Shown here one piece after another: positions 35,020 through 48,215 of a stretch of 64,000 nucleotides of DNA (positions are counted from its first letter, which is position 1; every line of letters starts with the position of its first letter). The stretch covers positions 32,226,631 through 32,290,630 of the forward strand of contig CM023539.1 of the NCBI GenBank assembly GCA_013350335.1, given 5' to 3'. The position numbers and the translations under genes are program-made. Under the pieces are notes generated by a model that made no database searches, had not been told where the DNA came from, and saw only the letters and a program-made list of their open reading frames with translations. The DNA is from Chimonanthus salicifolius (taxonomy: Eukaryota > Streptophyta > Magnoliopsida > Laurales > Calycanthaceae).

Positions 35020-38000
35020 ATGTCTTCAATGCCGCATCAAGGAGATTATGCTGGGGTTTCTTCACACAACTTTCACTTCAATGCCCGGCCACGGCAAGAA
35101 ATGGCAGGTGTCTTTCGTGCGTCTGGCAGCCAGCAATTTGGCAGAAGAAACATGGGTTTTCAACATCCAAACGGAAGGCACAGTGTTCCTGTCAACTTTG
35201 ATGCCTTTGACGATGTGGTTGTAATCACCATCCCGAGTCAAATTGCACAAGTAAGATGGCCTATCTTGATTTATTTGTTACTATACATTGGTTCCTGTTT
35301 TTATTGTATTACACTGCATTGACTAGGGTTAGGGTTTTTCTTCTCTTCTTCTTCTTCCTCTTGTTTTCATCTTTTGGGACTGTTTGGTTTCATTTTTATT
35401 GATTTTCATAAAGATTTCTGCATTTTTTTTAGGGCTTTGCTTGTATCCATGCAATTGATATTTATTGTTCTTTTCTGAAGATTCTGAATAATTTTTTGGC
35501 TTTTCTTTTATGCCTTTTGTTTTCGCTTGATTCATGTGCGTTGATTTTTTTTAGGGTTTTATACAATTTGCTTTTCCCATTTTTGGGCAGAATAAATCTG
35601 GTTATATTTTTCATTGTTTTTGTGGGCTTGCTTTTGACTGGATATATCTTGTAAAGTGCATATCTACATTTTTGTTGTTTTTTTTTCGTTGCATGAATGT
35701 GTCAATTTAGTGCCAGGATTGTTGCTTTTTGCGGGATTTGTTTCAACATTTGTAGATTTTCTATGGGTTTTGCCTATCTTTCTTGTTAATATTTGCTTCT
35801 AGATTTTTCCATATAAGTGGAATTTTCTTGTCTTATTTTTTATTCTAATATCTCTGTTCTATTTTATTCATCATTTTTCTTTAAATATTTCTGCATGTGT
35901 ATGTGTTTCTGTTCTGTTGCATAGTATGTCTGTAATTTTTCTTTATTTTTCTATTTTTTCCCTTTTATTCATTTGAATTGATAGGAACACTGGTTTTGTT
36001 AACAATAAGGGATGACATGCTTGTCTTTTTATCTATTTGTCATCACATAAGTAGTGACAAGGTACACGATGTTCCCTTGTTATAAAAAATGCCAGTACCC
36101 CTATCAATTTCCATATTCAGTACTTTAATGGCATTTTTGGAAGTGTGTTTTTTCTTGTAAAGATATGCATTATGCATTTTGGGATTTCGTTAAAAAATTC
36201 TAAACACTTCTAGGTTTGAAACTTGTGGAGGATTTCTGTATTCGTATGTATCTTTAATCATTTTCCCATCTAAAAAAATTATATCTACATTATGCTGGGC
36301 TTTTATGGGTTTAAGGGGCCATTTGACTATTTCTCAATCAATGCAATCTTCACCATTGTTGCCTAATGATTCACGGTTTTTATTCTTGGTTTACTGTTGT
36401 TGGTTTTTGCTTACTGTATATTTAGCCTCATTAGATCATCCTAGCTGTTGATTTTTTAGCGTCAAAGTTGTAACATTGGATAAACTTTTACTTCTGAGAC
36501 TCAAACTTACTAGAATGAAGATAGATGTAGTCCTGTGCAAGGTAAAAGGGTAGAGTAGTGCATGGAGCGGTTTGAATTGATCATTACATAGACCTTCTTA
36601 TAGTAAAAAAACTTGGAGAGATACTTGCTCAAACTTGGTTTTAGATTTACCTATTTCATGAAAGCAAATGGGTAGTTGAAAGATGTGGATTCAAGTCCTA
36701 TAGGTGTTGTTTCAAATGAGTAGTTGGTCTATGAGGGACAATTCATTGAATGTCGTTACTTGTGTGAACTCCAAATTGATTGTTTGATGATGGCGGTGGT
36801 GATGATAAACGGATAGTTAAAATAACCTGTGACTAATTGGAGATGGTGATGATAGATATTCTCAAACTATTGAGAATAACATTTATCATATGTTTCAATG
36901 GTCATTCAGCCAATCAATGGACCATGGTATGTAGTGGTAAGAATAGTATGGCCAAGTGTTATCGAGATCTATACATGACATTGTGCTTATGATCTTTGTA
37001 GGAAGAATCACCTAAGGTTTTTTTTTTAATCCACTTGATGTTTTGCCATCGTGAGATGTTAGTATTCAAAAGATGAGATTCAAATTTAACACCCATTTAG
37101 TTTTTGCAAATCACTTTAGATAAGTTCATTTTTATATGCAAGTGATCAAGTCATTTCTCCTTTCGTTTATAATGTTCATGAAATAAGTCCTCTTAAAGTA
37201 TGATGACAAAATCACCTTTACAAAAAGTGTCAAGTTGTAAGATGCTCAATTGTAAAAGCAAAAGAGGTGCAATGCATGTAAGATCAAGGGCAGCTGTGTT
37301 AAAAATATTGCAACCAATCACCAAGCCTTCTTATGACACTAGAGGACTATGGCTTTCTTAAGATTTTGGGGCCATTGACCATATTTATTTGTTACTGTTG
37401 ATTCAAATTTTTTATAGTTAATTCTTCCTTATGAGCATGTTCGGCATTTTTGTGGGAAAGGAACAGTGTTTTCATACGATCAAAATGATGAATGTGAACT
37501 ATCAATGTTGAAGATTAACAAGTAACCATCAAATCTCAATGTTTTATGTTATGACATGAGGTTTTTGGCATGTTCAGTCACAAATCCATGGTGGAGTTTG
37601 TGATATCAGTGGTCTCGATCATGGGACCTTTTTACTAACAATCATTGTTATTTTTTGTGGAAACACTTTCCTCGGGGAGAACTTTCTTTTTCTTAGAAAG
37701 GGTTTCCACGGAAAAGCAATTGTAGAGAAGTGTGAGAAGATTTTCTATTGTACGGAAAATGCTATGCTTTGTGGAGAAGGAAATGCTTGTGGGCATGGGT
37801 TTTTGTGTTTCTTTTTTTTTTGTCTAAAATGAAAATGATTTACCATTTTATTATAGTCAAAAGGGTGAGGTTTGAGATTTGTTGTAAAGAAAACTTTTAT
37901 ATGGCTAACCATTACCATGGTGGAAAGGCTGGAGTGAGAATATTAGAACCGAAGATCAACAAAATGGGCATTGAATTTTATCCAACATGCATGGTTTCCA

Positions 38001-40803
38001 TTTTCCTAAGGGAAGGGGTTGAGATCTATTGTTCATTGAAAAATTTCCATTTGCTTGTGAGTTTGATTGGCCACTTGTTGATCTTAAGCCTAGACCTTCC
38101 ATGATACTTGACCACTTTTGATCATTAGGAACTGTTTTTCTTTTTCATTTTCATGAAAGATGCCTATTTGATGTTGTATTTCATCTATTATTGCTTATTC
38201 TCCCTCATGTTTTTGTTGTTTTTTCCTCCTTTTGTTGTTAGATTTTTAGTACTAAAATTTTTGTTTATATTTATGTTGTTTTATGAAGGTTAGAAACCAC
38301 TCCAGGCAGAACCATACAATGATAGTCCTCGATGATGACTCAATTGTACATCGAAGTCGCTCAGGTATCTATTTCAAACTTGCAACTTTAAGATGATACA
38401 ATTCTGGTTGACTTGGATATCTTTTTGTTATTTTTTTTATTTTGAAATAGTAATAATGTATTAATGAGAAAAATTACAAGATAACAGCATAGGAGGGATA
38501 TTATGTTAGTGACAAAAACACAAAAGATTGCATGAATCCAACAAAAGAATCACTTCTATCTATACCTACTTTTGACAAAGAGTCAACAATGTTGTTAGCC
38601 TTGCATGTAAACAAATCACAATCCAAACACACCCTGATTTACTCTTCCTCAAACACGTCGAGATAAATTGCATATATTGTCATCTTCAAGTCAAGGATAG
38701 TGAGTTAGGAAAGAGTTATTGATCAATTCAAGAACAACTAAGACGGCTAAGGAAACACTTTTGTACAATACCAAATACTATCTCTCTCTATTCTCGTTTC
38801 CATATTCTAGTATCCCTGTGTAAAAGGGAATTTCTACTACGTACTATATTGATCCATCCCCTTTTCTCTACTTTTTACTGCTATGTTTCTAGGTACTTAC
38901 ACTAGCATTTTCTTTTTGAAGGGGTTATCACTGCAGAGGAACAAACGTCAACTAGGTTGACTCTCAATGATTATAATAATCATGGAAGACATTTATTTAG
39001 TGCTAGGCCTTCCACTAATTCAGAAAGCAATCTCACTACTGAGGTAATTTGGATTATAATGAACTTATCATTTTTTGCACTTTAATTATGTATATCATCT
39101 AAAGATTGTTCCCTTTTGTCCAAGTCGTTAGTGTTGTTTACGTTGTCATTATTTCAAAATAAAACCATTATCAGTATTTGACAATTTTGTTTACATTGGT
39201 TGGGTCATTTAAACACGCATCTACTTTTTTTTTTTTGGTTTTTGCTTCTTGTTAAGCTTTTCCTTAGGTTCTATTAATTTTGAGAAGAGTTTTCCCGGCA
39301 TGGGTTCAACACTAAAAGGAGAGCTTATATAATATAAGTGATCAACTAATTCTCATATTCTCCATATCATGTGAACAACTTTATGGAATGAGGCTATGTA
39401 TATTATATTTAAATGTTGATCATTTTATTTAAAGAAAAGAATAGTAGTGCATAGATCCTGGAGTAATTTTATTTAACGAAAAGAATAATAGTGCATAGAT
39501 CCTGGAGTAGAAGACCTGAGATAGGTCTGGAGCCAAATTGATTTGGGCACTAGTACTAACATGGGAGGTTTCCAAGTTTTGGATCTAGTATAAAGGAAAT
39601 TTCTGAAGTATGCCCCTAAAAACATTAGTATGGAATACTGAAATGTTCTTACAATCTATCTAGTATAATGTTAATGTGATCTCCCTCTTATCTTGATATC
39701 TGTATTTGCTTTCTTTCTTCATGACTGCATGTATCATTTCTAATCATTGAATCCATGCAAATGTTTTAATGTATATTCTGGTCATGCTTCTGCACCAAAC
39801 AGCTATTCTGCCTCATCTAATAGTACGTAGGTCTTCCAAAAGATTCATAAACTAATATCATTGGTATCTTTTGCAGCACAATTATTGACAATGAAATCAC
39901 AAATCTAGTACATTGTGCTCTTACAATATTATGCCAGCCACAAGTCACCAGTTTGTAATTGACTGACTAGAAGGGAGTGTAGGTCCCTCCTTACTCATTT
40001 TTCTCCTGAAGTGAGAAATCTCCTTCATCTACAACATACCTCTCCCTTGTTTAATGCAGACAATATCTTAAAAGTGAACTAGGAGAATAATGAGCACATT
40101 CCAAGTGTGCGACGGGCTCAAAATCCATGTCTGTTTCGATAACCAGGCCTAATTTTGAATATTAATGATTTTTTTTTTCTAATTGAATCTTTCTTCACAT
40201 TATATGTGAATAATAATTTGGCACAGCCTCTGCTCCAATTTATCAGCTGATTTCCCGGACAAGTTAGTCCCCATGTTATAGTATGATTTTGTAGGTGGGT
40301 TCGTATAAAGGAATTTTCTAAAGGAAATGCCCCCAAAAACGCTAGTATTGAGTCTTGAAATGTTCTTACCGTCAAAATATATGAGTTGAAATGGACAACT
40401 AAATAGAAGTGAATGGGTGACCTCCCTCTTATCTTGATATCTATATCTAATACATTGCTGTCTCTTTCTTTATGACTGCATGCATCATTTATGAACATTG
40501 GATCCATGCAAATGTTCTTGTATATGTTCTTCTTTGATGTTTGACCACTTTGGATCACTGTGACACCAGATAACTACACATGAAGGAAGGGAACCACAGA
40601 TTAATGCAATGAAGGAACCAGCCTTCACTTGCTCCATTTGCCTGGGCCCCTTGGTGGAGGAGACATCAACGTTGTGCGGCCACATTTTCTGCAAGGAATG
40701 CATCGCCACTGCCATCAGAGTACAGAGCAAATGCCCCACTTGCAGACACAGTTTAACAATTAACAACATACACAGGGTCTACCTTCCCACTACTACCTGT
40801 TAA
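35020..40803 (+). CDS. RING-finger E3 ubiquitin ligase, RNF4/STUbL-like, copy 2 (4 exons)
   Basis: Exons 35020-35250, 38289-38364, 38922-39043 and 40570-40803, with the same lengths (231, 76, 122, 234) and phases as copy 1 and intact GT..AG borders, give 220 aa. Against copy 1 the protein differs by Leu20Phe and Thr76Ala; the second is at the end of exon 1, just after the first SUMO-interaction-like motif. Both such motifs and all eight RING zinc ligands are unchanged. Silent changes are seen in exon 4. Nothing suggests a pseudogene. Expression and activity cannot be judged from sequence. Confidence 0.85.
38427..38715 (-). mobile_element. LINE-like RNase H remnant in intron 2, copy 2
   Basis: Same antisense fossil as in copy 1. 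The minus-sense ANNIVDSLSKVG segment lies within 38501-38632. Confidence 0.45.
39422..39509 (+). repeat. 44-bp tandem duplication in intron 3, copy 2
   Basis: Copies at 39422-39465 and 39466-39509, as in unit 1. Confidence 0.85.
39588..40531 (+). repeat. Diverged duplication in intron 3, copy 2
   Basis: The two diverged segments (about 39588-39785 and 40303-40531) match those of unit 1, with the decoy acceptors also kept. Confidence 0.6.
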
Positions 40804-41190
40804 GAGAAGTCACTCCAGACTACACTGTTGAAAGGAAGGACAAATAAAAATCACCACTCACAACTGCTGCATACAGATGCAACCTAACAAGTGGAGCAAT
40901 TTTTAGTCGATTTCTGTGTTTTGTGCATTAGATTTGAACTGGGTGTTCCCCAACGCCTGTTACTGAGTAGTCCAATCATTATTTCATCCATTTGTTAAGT
41001 TGTTCCATTGAATTAAAGCATAGAAATTATCTTTCCAGTTCTGTTTGTTGGTGGTCATTTCTGTCACTTCCTGTTTTGGAGTGTGTGCTGTATTACGGCG
41101 ACTCTCCCACACAGTGTTAGAGTAGAGAGTAACACTTGATAAAGAAGGATGTAAGCTTAAATTTCCCCTTAATAAGATCTACAAGCTTTG
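40804..41190 (+). other. 3' untranslated region of RING gene copy 2
   Basis: Same AATAAA shortly after the stop (about 40843-40848). The end is not defined. Confidence 0.45.
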
Positions 41191-43600
41191 TGAAATTGAA
41201 GTACTTCATCAACTCTCAGTCAATCTAAGAACAGAAAATGGATTTTTTATGGGATTCCATTCAAGTAGATCTTTAATGTTTTGTTTAAAGCAGTAACAAC
41301 TTCTCTATATCTATGTTAAGGTTTTCATGTTACCTACCTTATGTTTGGCATAATTCTTAACACTCTTTTATTAGGGTTTTGCAGTAAACATTTTCTACCC
41401 TCTACTACTTTTAAATTTCATTGCCTTTCTTTGTAATTGATTTTGTGGACTCCAAAAAATATTGACAAAATAAAGAATTGGTTGAGAATGGGTCCAGTCA
41501 GGTCATGTTAACATATGTAATGGATTGAAGGTTGGACCTACCCATTTAAACTGTATCAGGTATTTAGAATTGGGTCAACTTGTTTAATCAATATTTAGGT
41601 CATATGTGATTCTAGTTTTAAGCTTTTAGTAAGGGGGATAAAATGGGTTGATCCATTTAAACTTGATCGTCTTTAATCAAATTGGCTCATTTAATAAGTG
41701 GATCAAGTGCCATTGGACCATACCATTTTGTAAATGGGTTAGGCTAGGTTGATCCATTTAATTTTATACGAAATTAACCCATTTAATAAATGGATTGAGT
41801 TAGCTCAATTCGTTTAAACTTAATTAGGTCCTAGTAAATGGATCTAAGTATAATATGTGTGGTTAAGGTTTTTATTATTTATTTGGCCAAGTCTCTCAAA
41901 GGTGTATTTTGTAAATTTTCATAAATTATTTTTTAAAAATTTTAAGTTTTCTTAGAGAGTCATAAAATCTTAATTCATAATTTATTTATTTTGTAAAATT
42001 AAAAATAGAAAATTTTCTTTTTTCTAAACAATATATACTGAAACAATTTATGCGTACAAACATGCATTTAATAAAGTTGATTATCATCGTATATTGAACC
42101 TTAAATGGTAGGGTGGAATGTGATTCCGATTATTACACCCATCTAATCAACATTAAAAAATGAGGTGAAGCTCTGCATACAGGAGACAGCGTCTAAAAGT
42201 TTGTCATGTACTTTTTATTTTGTAGATGGGTCATGTACTTTTTCAAAGTTTTTATGATACTAAATTTTAACTATTTTTATTTAAAATATATTTTTTAATC
42301 AGAATCACAATTAGGCACAACTAATTAATAGTTTGGGTCAGAGATCATCCGATATGTATAGTTTCGAACAATAACATATCATATATTGGCAGATCTAGCA
42401 GATATCTATAATATCCATTCGAAGAAAGTTTTTTTTGAAAAAAATAAATATCGATATCGGTGATATATCGATGGCCCCCTAGCATATCGGTAAAATATTG
42501 GCCATGATATCGGCCAATATTATACTAGAATTTATTTATTTATAAAATGTGATTACAACCTAATTTTTTTTCATTTAATTTTTTAATTAAAAAAATAAAT
42601 CAATTGATATTTGAAAAGAAAAAAGAGCGGAAAGAATAATATCGACGATATATAGGTGACAACAACGACATTTTAACCCCTGGTTAAATTAACAGTTCAG
42701 TTCAATTTATTTTGTTTTGTATTTTTATATTTTATTAGAATTTGGTCAATTGCCGAATTAGGTCAACTAGATGACTTGACAGGCTAATCAAATTATTTTA
42801 TTCAATTTATAGAATTAAATTTATTAAACCTGTACAGATTTATCTAACAAAATATAAATTATTAAAAAATATAACTAATAAATCACTAAAATGAAGCCAT
42901 TTATAATAAAAAAAATATATATAATTATCAAAATAAATATAACCATGAGTTATATATCATTCATAACTTCACAATCATCAATCATCTCTCACAATTATTA
43001 ATTTCCACTTACATAAGTTTGAAGTTCTAATGCATATCAATTAATTATTTTATTTATAGACCCATTTACTTAAAGTCTTAAACAAAGCAATTCAATCACA
43101 CTTTAACTTGTTCAACTTGACCAAAGTCGTATATTTTAAGTCTAATAGTAACTCATTTAATTAGACTAACGTTCATTTTGACCTAGTTTAAGCCCACTTG
43201 ATGACTAGGTTTATAACTAGGTTGGGTTGATTCAACGAGTCAACCAAGAACTTGAAATGGTTAATTCAAAACTCACTCTACCCATTTGACCGAGTGACCA
43301 AGTTTTGTGATTGGGTGTTGAGTTGACAAGAAACTTGATTCGATTGCTTAAAATATAACTTCAAAGTTGTGTGGAGCAATATGATATTATGGCATTAGAA
43401 TAAAAATTCTAATATGAATCGTTCTTGTTAGATTTGTTTTGAAATCAACTTGGGTTGCCTTCGTATCAAAACATTTTGGCATTCCCACTTTCATTGTTCT
43501 ATCTTGGAAAAAAAAAAAAATGTGAAAAAGATGAAAAATAACATAAAATTATCAAAATGTTGCAATTAATTATTTTAAATTTTTGAACGAATGTTAGAAT
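41191..43600. other. AT-rich intergenic DNA, unit 2
   Basis: Equivalent of 18791-21200. It has GGGTTGATCCATTTAA-type words and the ATATCGAT palindrome cluster (about 42440-42680). No gene is seen. Confidence 0.5.
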
Positions 43601-45344
43601 TTCATTACAGAGGGTAAAACCACAAGCTCAAGAGGGGAAAAAGAAAAAAACAACAAAGGCCTCACTCTACATCAGGTCATGAAATAATAATAATAAAAAA
43701 AATATACTTTCACCAGCGTTATAAACAGTATTATTTACAAAAGCATCAAAGAAATCAGTTGGAAAGGCGGTCATTATAGAAATATTGAGGATTCTCACAA
43801 GGGAAGGCCCAGAGCAGAGAAGGTTGGGCCCAAGAAGAGTGTTAAAGGCAAAAAGAGGCATAAGTAGAATTGGGCCGAGAGTAGTAAGCTCACATTTGAC
43901 AAGATCCGTTAGATAGGATGAAGGTGCAAAACCGTCCATTCAAGTCCCGAAGCAATTGAAGAGAGACTGAGAGAGGCACCAGTAGGCCTGTAAAGGGACT
44001 TGGATCGGCCTCCACCGGTAGGATTCGAGTCCAGATCCGATAAGAAAATGGTTCGGATCCAGTCCGCCCCAGTAACACAAGATGTATTAAAATTTAGATC
44101 CGGCCCAACCCAATAAGCTTAATGGACTGTCCTCACCCCATTAAAGGTCTGATTGTCCATTTGACCCATCTAATGACCCTAGTTCTTCTGTCAGATTCAA
44201 TATCGAATTTTTATGCAAATTTGATGCTACCGGGCCTAATATCAAAGTTTTTAACCTTAAATTTTATGCTACTGGGCCCAATATTTATTTTTAACATAAT
44301 TTTTTGCTAATGAGCCCAATGCCCATTTTAACCTATAATTTTATGTTAGCTCATTTTTTTAACCTAAATATTTATTTTATCAAGACCAATGTTCATTTTT
44401 AAACTCGTCTGCGACTCGTCCAAGAATTATCAAATACTTAGGGTCCAATCCATGAGTAACAAACAGAATCTAGAATCCGGCCCGTTTTGTTAACAATAGT
44501 GACCAATAGAAGAGAAAACTAGGAGCTCAAACCCATTCGAAGTAACACGAGATTGGACTCGACTTCCTAATTGCATTCCGAGTGAAGCATGAGCACCGCC
44601 AAAATCGTCTCCATTACACACAAAAAGGATATTGGATCTGAGAGCGGTAAATAAAAATAAATCCCTAGCAACAATGACTAGCCCAAAGAAATCCTTTAGT
44701 TTCTTTCCCTCCAAACATGCTAGACGAGAGCTGGAAAGAAAAGAGAAACCAACAGCTTCCATATCTTCTCATTGAATCTGCTAATTAGGAGATGAGATAA
44801 ATCATTCCAAGGATTACTACGAAGACAGAGATTTGAAATCAATGAATTTAATTTTGAAAAACTGTCACAAAGTAGCTAAACAGATTGCCATATTCTACAA
44901 CCAAAATCAGAGATGCCTCTTAGAATTCTCTTGAATAATTGAGAACTCAAAATGGTACAAAATAAACGGCTATAACTCAATGGAATTAAGAGTTCCACAT
45001 GAGGCCAAGTCTGCCGCAAATCAAGGGTCTGAATCACTCACCCATGACTAAATTACACCCTTAAATACTCCATTAGTCAACACAATACATCAGGATGAAT
45101 TTTAAAGCATTGATCAAGTAGTCAGACCATGGTTCACCTGATGCTATTCCCTGATTAAAATATAACAAATATTTTTAACAGGGTATTGATGGGACGCCTC
45201 CATTATTTTGTGTGGAAACACATCCTACTACTTTAGTTTAAGAAAAATCATAATCCCTGCTAAAATGATACTTATCTCTTACACTAAAAAAATAATCAAA
45301 GAGCATTTTAGTCATTTTAATCTAAGTAGTAAGGAAGTGTTCCC
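43601..45344 (-). other. Unassigned region with two minus-strand open frames, unit 2
   Basis: Equivalent of 21201-22954, with open frames at 43667-43939 and 44490-44762. The second differs from unit 1 at three of 90 residues (His/Arg, Ser/Gly, Lys/Glu). Amino-acid changes are more frequent here than in the RING gene, which argues against strong constraint. Confidence 0.3.
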
Positions 45345-45823
45345 TTAAAAAAATTGGGAATGCTCACATGAATCCCTTTTTCAAAATATTAATTTATCAT
45401 TAATTAATAAATATAATATCAAAATATATATAGCAATGATTAAAAAAAAAAAAAACGAAGTAAACCCTCCATGTCCTTGTTGTTGCAGCTGTTAGTGAAT
45501 TCTAGATCCATGGAAATGCCATTAATCAATGCTATTAACGTAACGGGCACACTTATTAACAGGCTGTTTTGGATCTGAATAAGATCCCACACTTGAACAC
45601 TGGGATTTGGGTTATATGACGTTCTATATCATATCCTGGCTTGAAGCCTACAGATTCAGGTCGGGAGCAACCCAGGATCTTCTTCATTGGCAAACCCTCA
45701 TGGGATTAAGTTCAATCAGTTCTGATACGACGCCATTCTCAGGAATTACAAAAATAGTAAAAAGAAATAAGAAACCCAAATTAAAGAAGGTAAGTGACAG
45801 AGAGACTTAGAACAGATTCCCAG
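45345..45823. other. Unit 3 start, no recognisable gene
   Basis: Equivalent of 1-477, with further amino-acid changes in the open frame (Thr to Pro, Lys to Thr). Confidence 0.4.
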
Positions 45824-45922
45824 ATTTTCCTTTCTTAGATGGATCAATTATTTCTTCAACAGGGTGAACCCATCCTCTTAGAACAGATTCCCAGATAGTT
45901 CCATCGATGGATACAAGAAAAG
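45824..45922 (-). mobile_element. Copia gag fragment, unit 3 (start and PBS deleted)
   Basis: Same truncated state as unit 2: the 325-bp stretch is missing between AAAAG words. Confidence 0.65.
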
Positions 45923-47064
45923 AATAAAGGCACATAAAACAATCAACGTAAAATATAAGCAGTTAAATTCACTAAACAATTATCAGATCTAGAACCATAA
46001 GAGCATTGCACACCATTCACACATTCCACCAGCATTTATAGTGGTTCGGTTCAAAGAACCTACATCCACTAACAGAATCACCAAACTTAGGGGTATCCAA
46101 GACACACTAAAATTAGGGTGAAATACCCTAAAATTACAGTCCTAGAAAGAGGTTCGACCACAGAGATCTAGATCTCAACTCCTATTTTTTTATGGTGGTT
46201 CGACCCACAGAGGTCTAGTCTACCTTACAGATATATAGAAATAAAAAGAGGGAAGAACACTTCCCTTGAGCCTTTCAATGATCTCCTGTTGTGTTCATAT
46301 TGTTGGTTGCATGCTTCAGTAGATGATCTCCGTGTAACAATGTGTGGAACCTTTGGGTATGACTCTACAATCTCCCATTAAACCCCTTTTTCATATTTTT
46401 ACTATTTGAAAAACCATAGGGGTGATTCTTGAAAGCAAGGGAATAATGATTCCCAGATCTAGGGTTTCTGGGTTAAGGCTCTCTCTCAAGATTTCTCCTT
46501 AATCTCATTCTCGTGATTATTTGTCATTAGCCTTAATCTGTATTTACAAGCAAAAATAAAATGGCTAATCAACGGATAGAAATAACATTGTTCGATAGGT
46601 CGAGGAGCTGGATGGTGTAGTCTCGACATGTCGAGACATATACGGATGATGAGCTGTTTAAAATATACGAATGATGAGACATATACAGTCTCAACACGTC
46701 GAGAATCTTTGATGTGTTGAAAATATGATTACCAAAAAAGGTTTCATTGACAAGTCAAACATTATTCGACTATCGAACTCGAGAGCACCCCAAAAAAAGA
46801 CAAAAAAATCACGACTGGTCGAATAATTCGACCGGTCGATCCCAAGAGCCATCATAAAACCCAAACGGTTTTCGACAGTCGACTGTGTTCAACATGTCGA
46901 TCCATCAGAAGGTCGGTCCGTCGACTGGTCGAACCTGGTAATCTATGATAGTATGCACCTAGGTTTTGGATATAGTCCAGGGGCTTTGGTTTTGGGCCTC
47001 AATCAATTTTAATACAACAATTATGAACCCAATCTAGGTGATTTACCTGTTATGTTGCCACACA
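45923..47064 (-). mobile_element. Copia-type LTR remnant, minus orientation, unit 3
   Basis: Matches 23532-24675, including the roughly 390-bp segment absent from unit 1. Confidence 0.6.
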
Positions 47065-47721
47065 TCAGAGAGAAAACCTTTACCAAGTCTTATGAACTTC
47101 ATGAGCTGCATGCGATCTTCCAACTTGAACATCCAAGGCAAGGTCTTGAGACGGGCACGGAATTGACAAGAGGAGACACGGATAAACCGGGGCTCTAACA
47201 GGACACTTCGGAAGCACATCTACATTTGCAAAGCTTCAAAGGCAAGTGCTTCTTGTTTTGATTTAATTTCTAAATCATCTTGTACAGTGGATTAGATCCG
47301 AGGGATTGAACCACTCTAAAAAAATAGAGGGATAAGAACGTAGACCGGGGTAGGTTGAACCTTGCAAAATCTTAGGGATTGGGTGAAATTCCTAGACAAT
47401 TGTTTAGGTGGAATTCCTATTCTATTTGTGAGGGTGTAATTCTCCACTTAGTGAATTTGGGATAGCCCAATGTTGGGTGAGTCTATCAATGGACGTAGGA
47501 GGAATTTACTCCGAACCACTTTAAATTGAGAGCATTGGCTCTTTGCTTGTGTGATTGCATTTTCATCTTGTACACTCTTGAACCACACACTTAATTAATT
47601 TGTTAATCTGCTGCATAAATTGTTAATTAGTCAAGCAAATTTTTAAAGACCAATAAATTTGGTGATTGACCTATTCACCCCCTCCTCTAGAGGCAATCTT
47701 GTTCTAGCGTCGAGACTTTCA
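47065..47721 (+). mobile_element. Copia-type LTR fragment, plus orientation, unit 3
   Basis: Matches 1658-2312 and ends GAGACTTTCA. Confidence 0.5.
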
Positions 47722-48215
47722 ATACATTTATTGCAAATCATATGTTTGAAAAAGAGTAATGAAGATCAAGAAATCATATCCAAAGCCTATGAATATCGAA
47801 GCAACTAATTGAAAATTAAGTCATGTGACATGAAGCATACAAGAATATTGAAGACATTTGAAGATCAAGTCCAACTCAATTTTGGGTAGGATTAAGCTTT
47901 GAGTGTTTAGGACTCTAATTGTAAAGTTACTCAAAGATGAACACCTTGGCACAAATTTGATTTAAGATGGACCCTAGGAACTTGTTACCATCTTGACCAC
48001 ATAACATTAGGTTCCTAGTTGTTGGCTTTAGTCCCAAGGGCACATTGAATACATAAAAGGACAGATTGAGACTTAGAGACTGAAAAAATATGTTTCACTG
48101 GCCAAACCATCGATTGTTATAACTTCTTACCGTCGACTATGAGTATCACTGTGAAATACAGTTAGTCTCAGATTGAATAACATTGACTGTTGTATGGGAA
48201 ACCGTCGTCTGTCTA
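47722..48215 (+). mobile_element. Left part of split Copia-type LTR, unit 3
   Basis: Matches 2313-2808. The left GTCTA duplication is at 48211-48215. Confidence 0.45.

Larger units (their letters stand above)
22955..45344 (+). repeat. Tandem segmental duplication, unit 2
   Basis: Second complete copy, about 22.39 kb. It shares with unit 3 the loss of the 577-901 stretch and the presence of the 390-bp and 108-bp segments. Its private changes include a 700-bp deletion at 32782/32783 and loss of one copy of a 29-bp tandem repeat near 31187. No foreign sequence is seen at either junction with its neighbours. Confidence 0.95.
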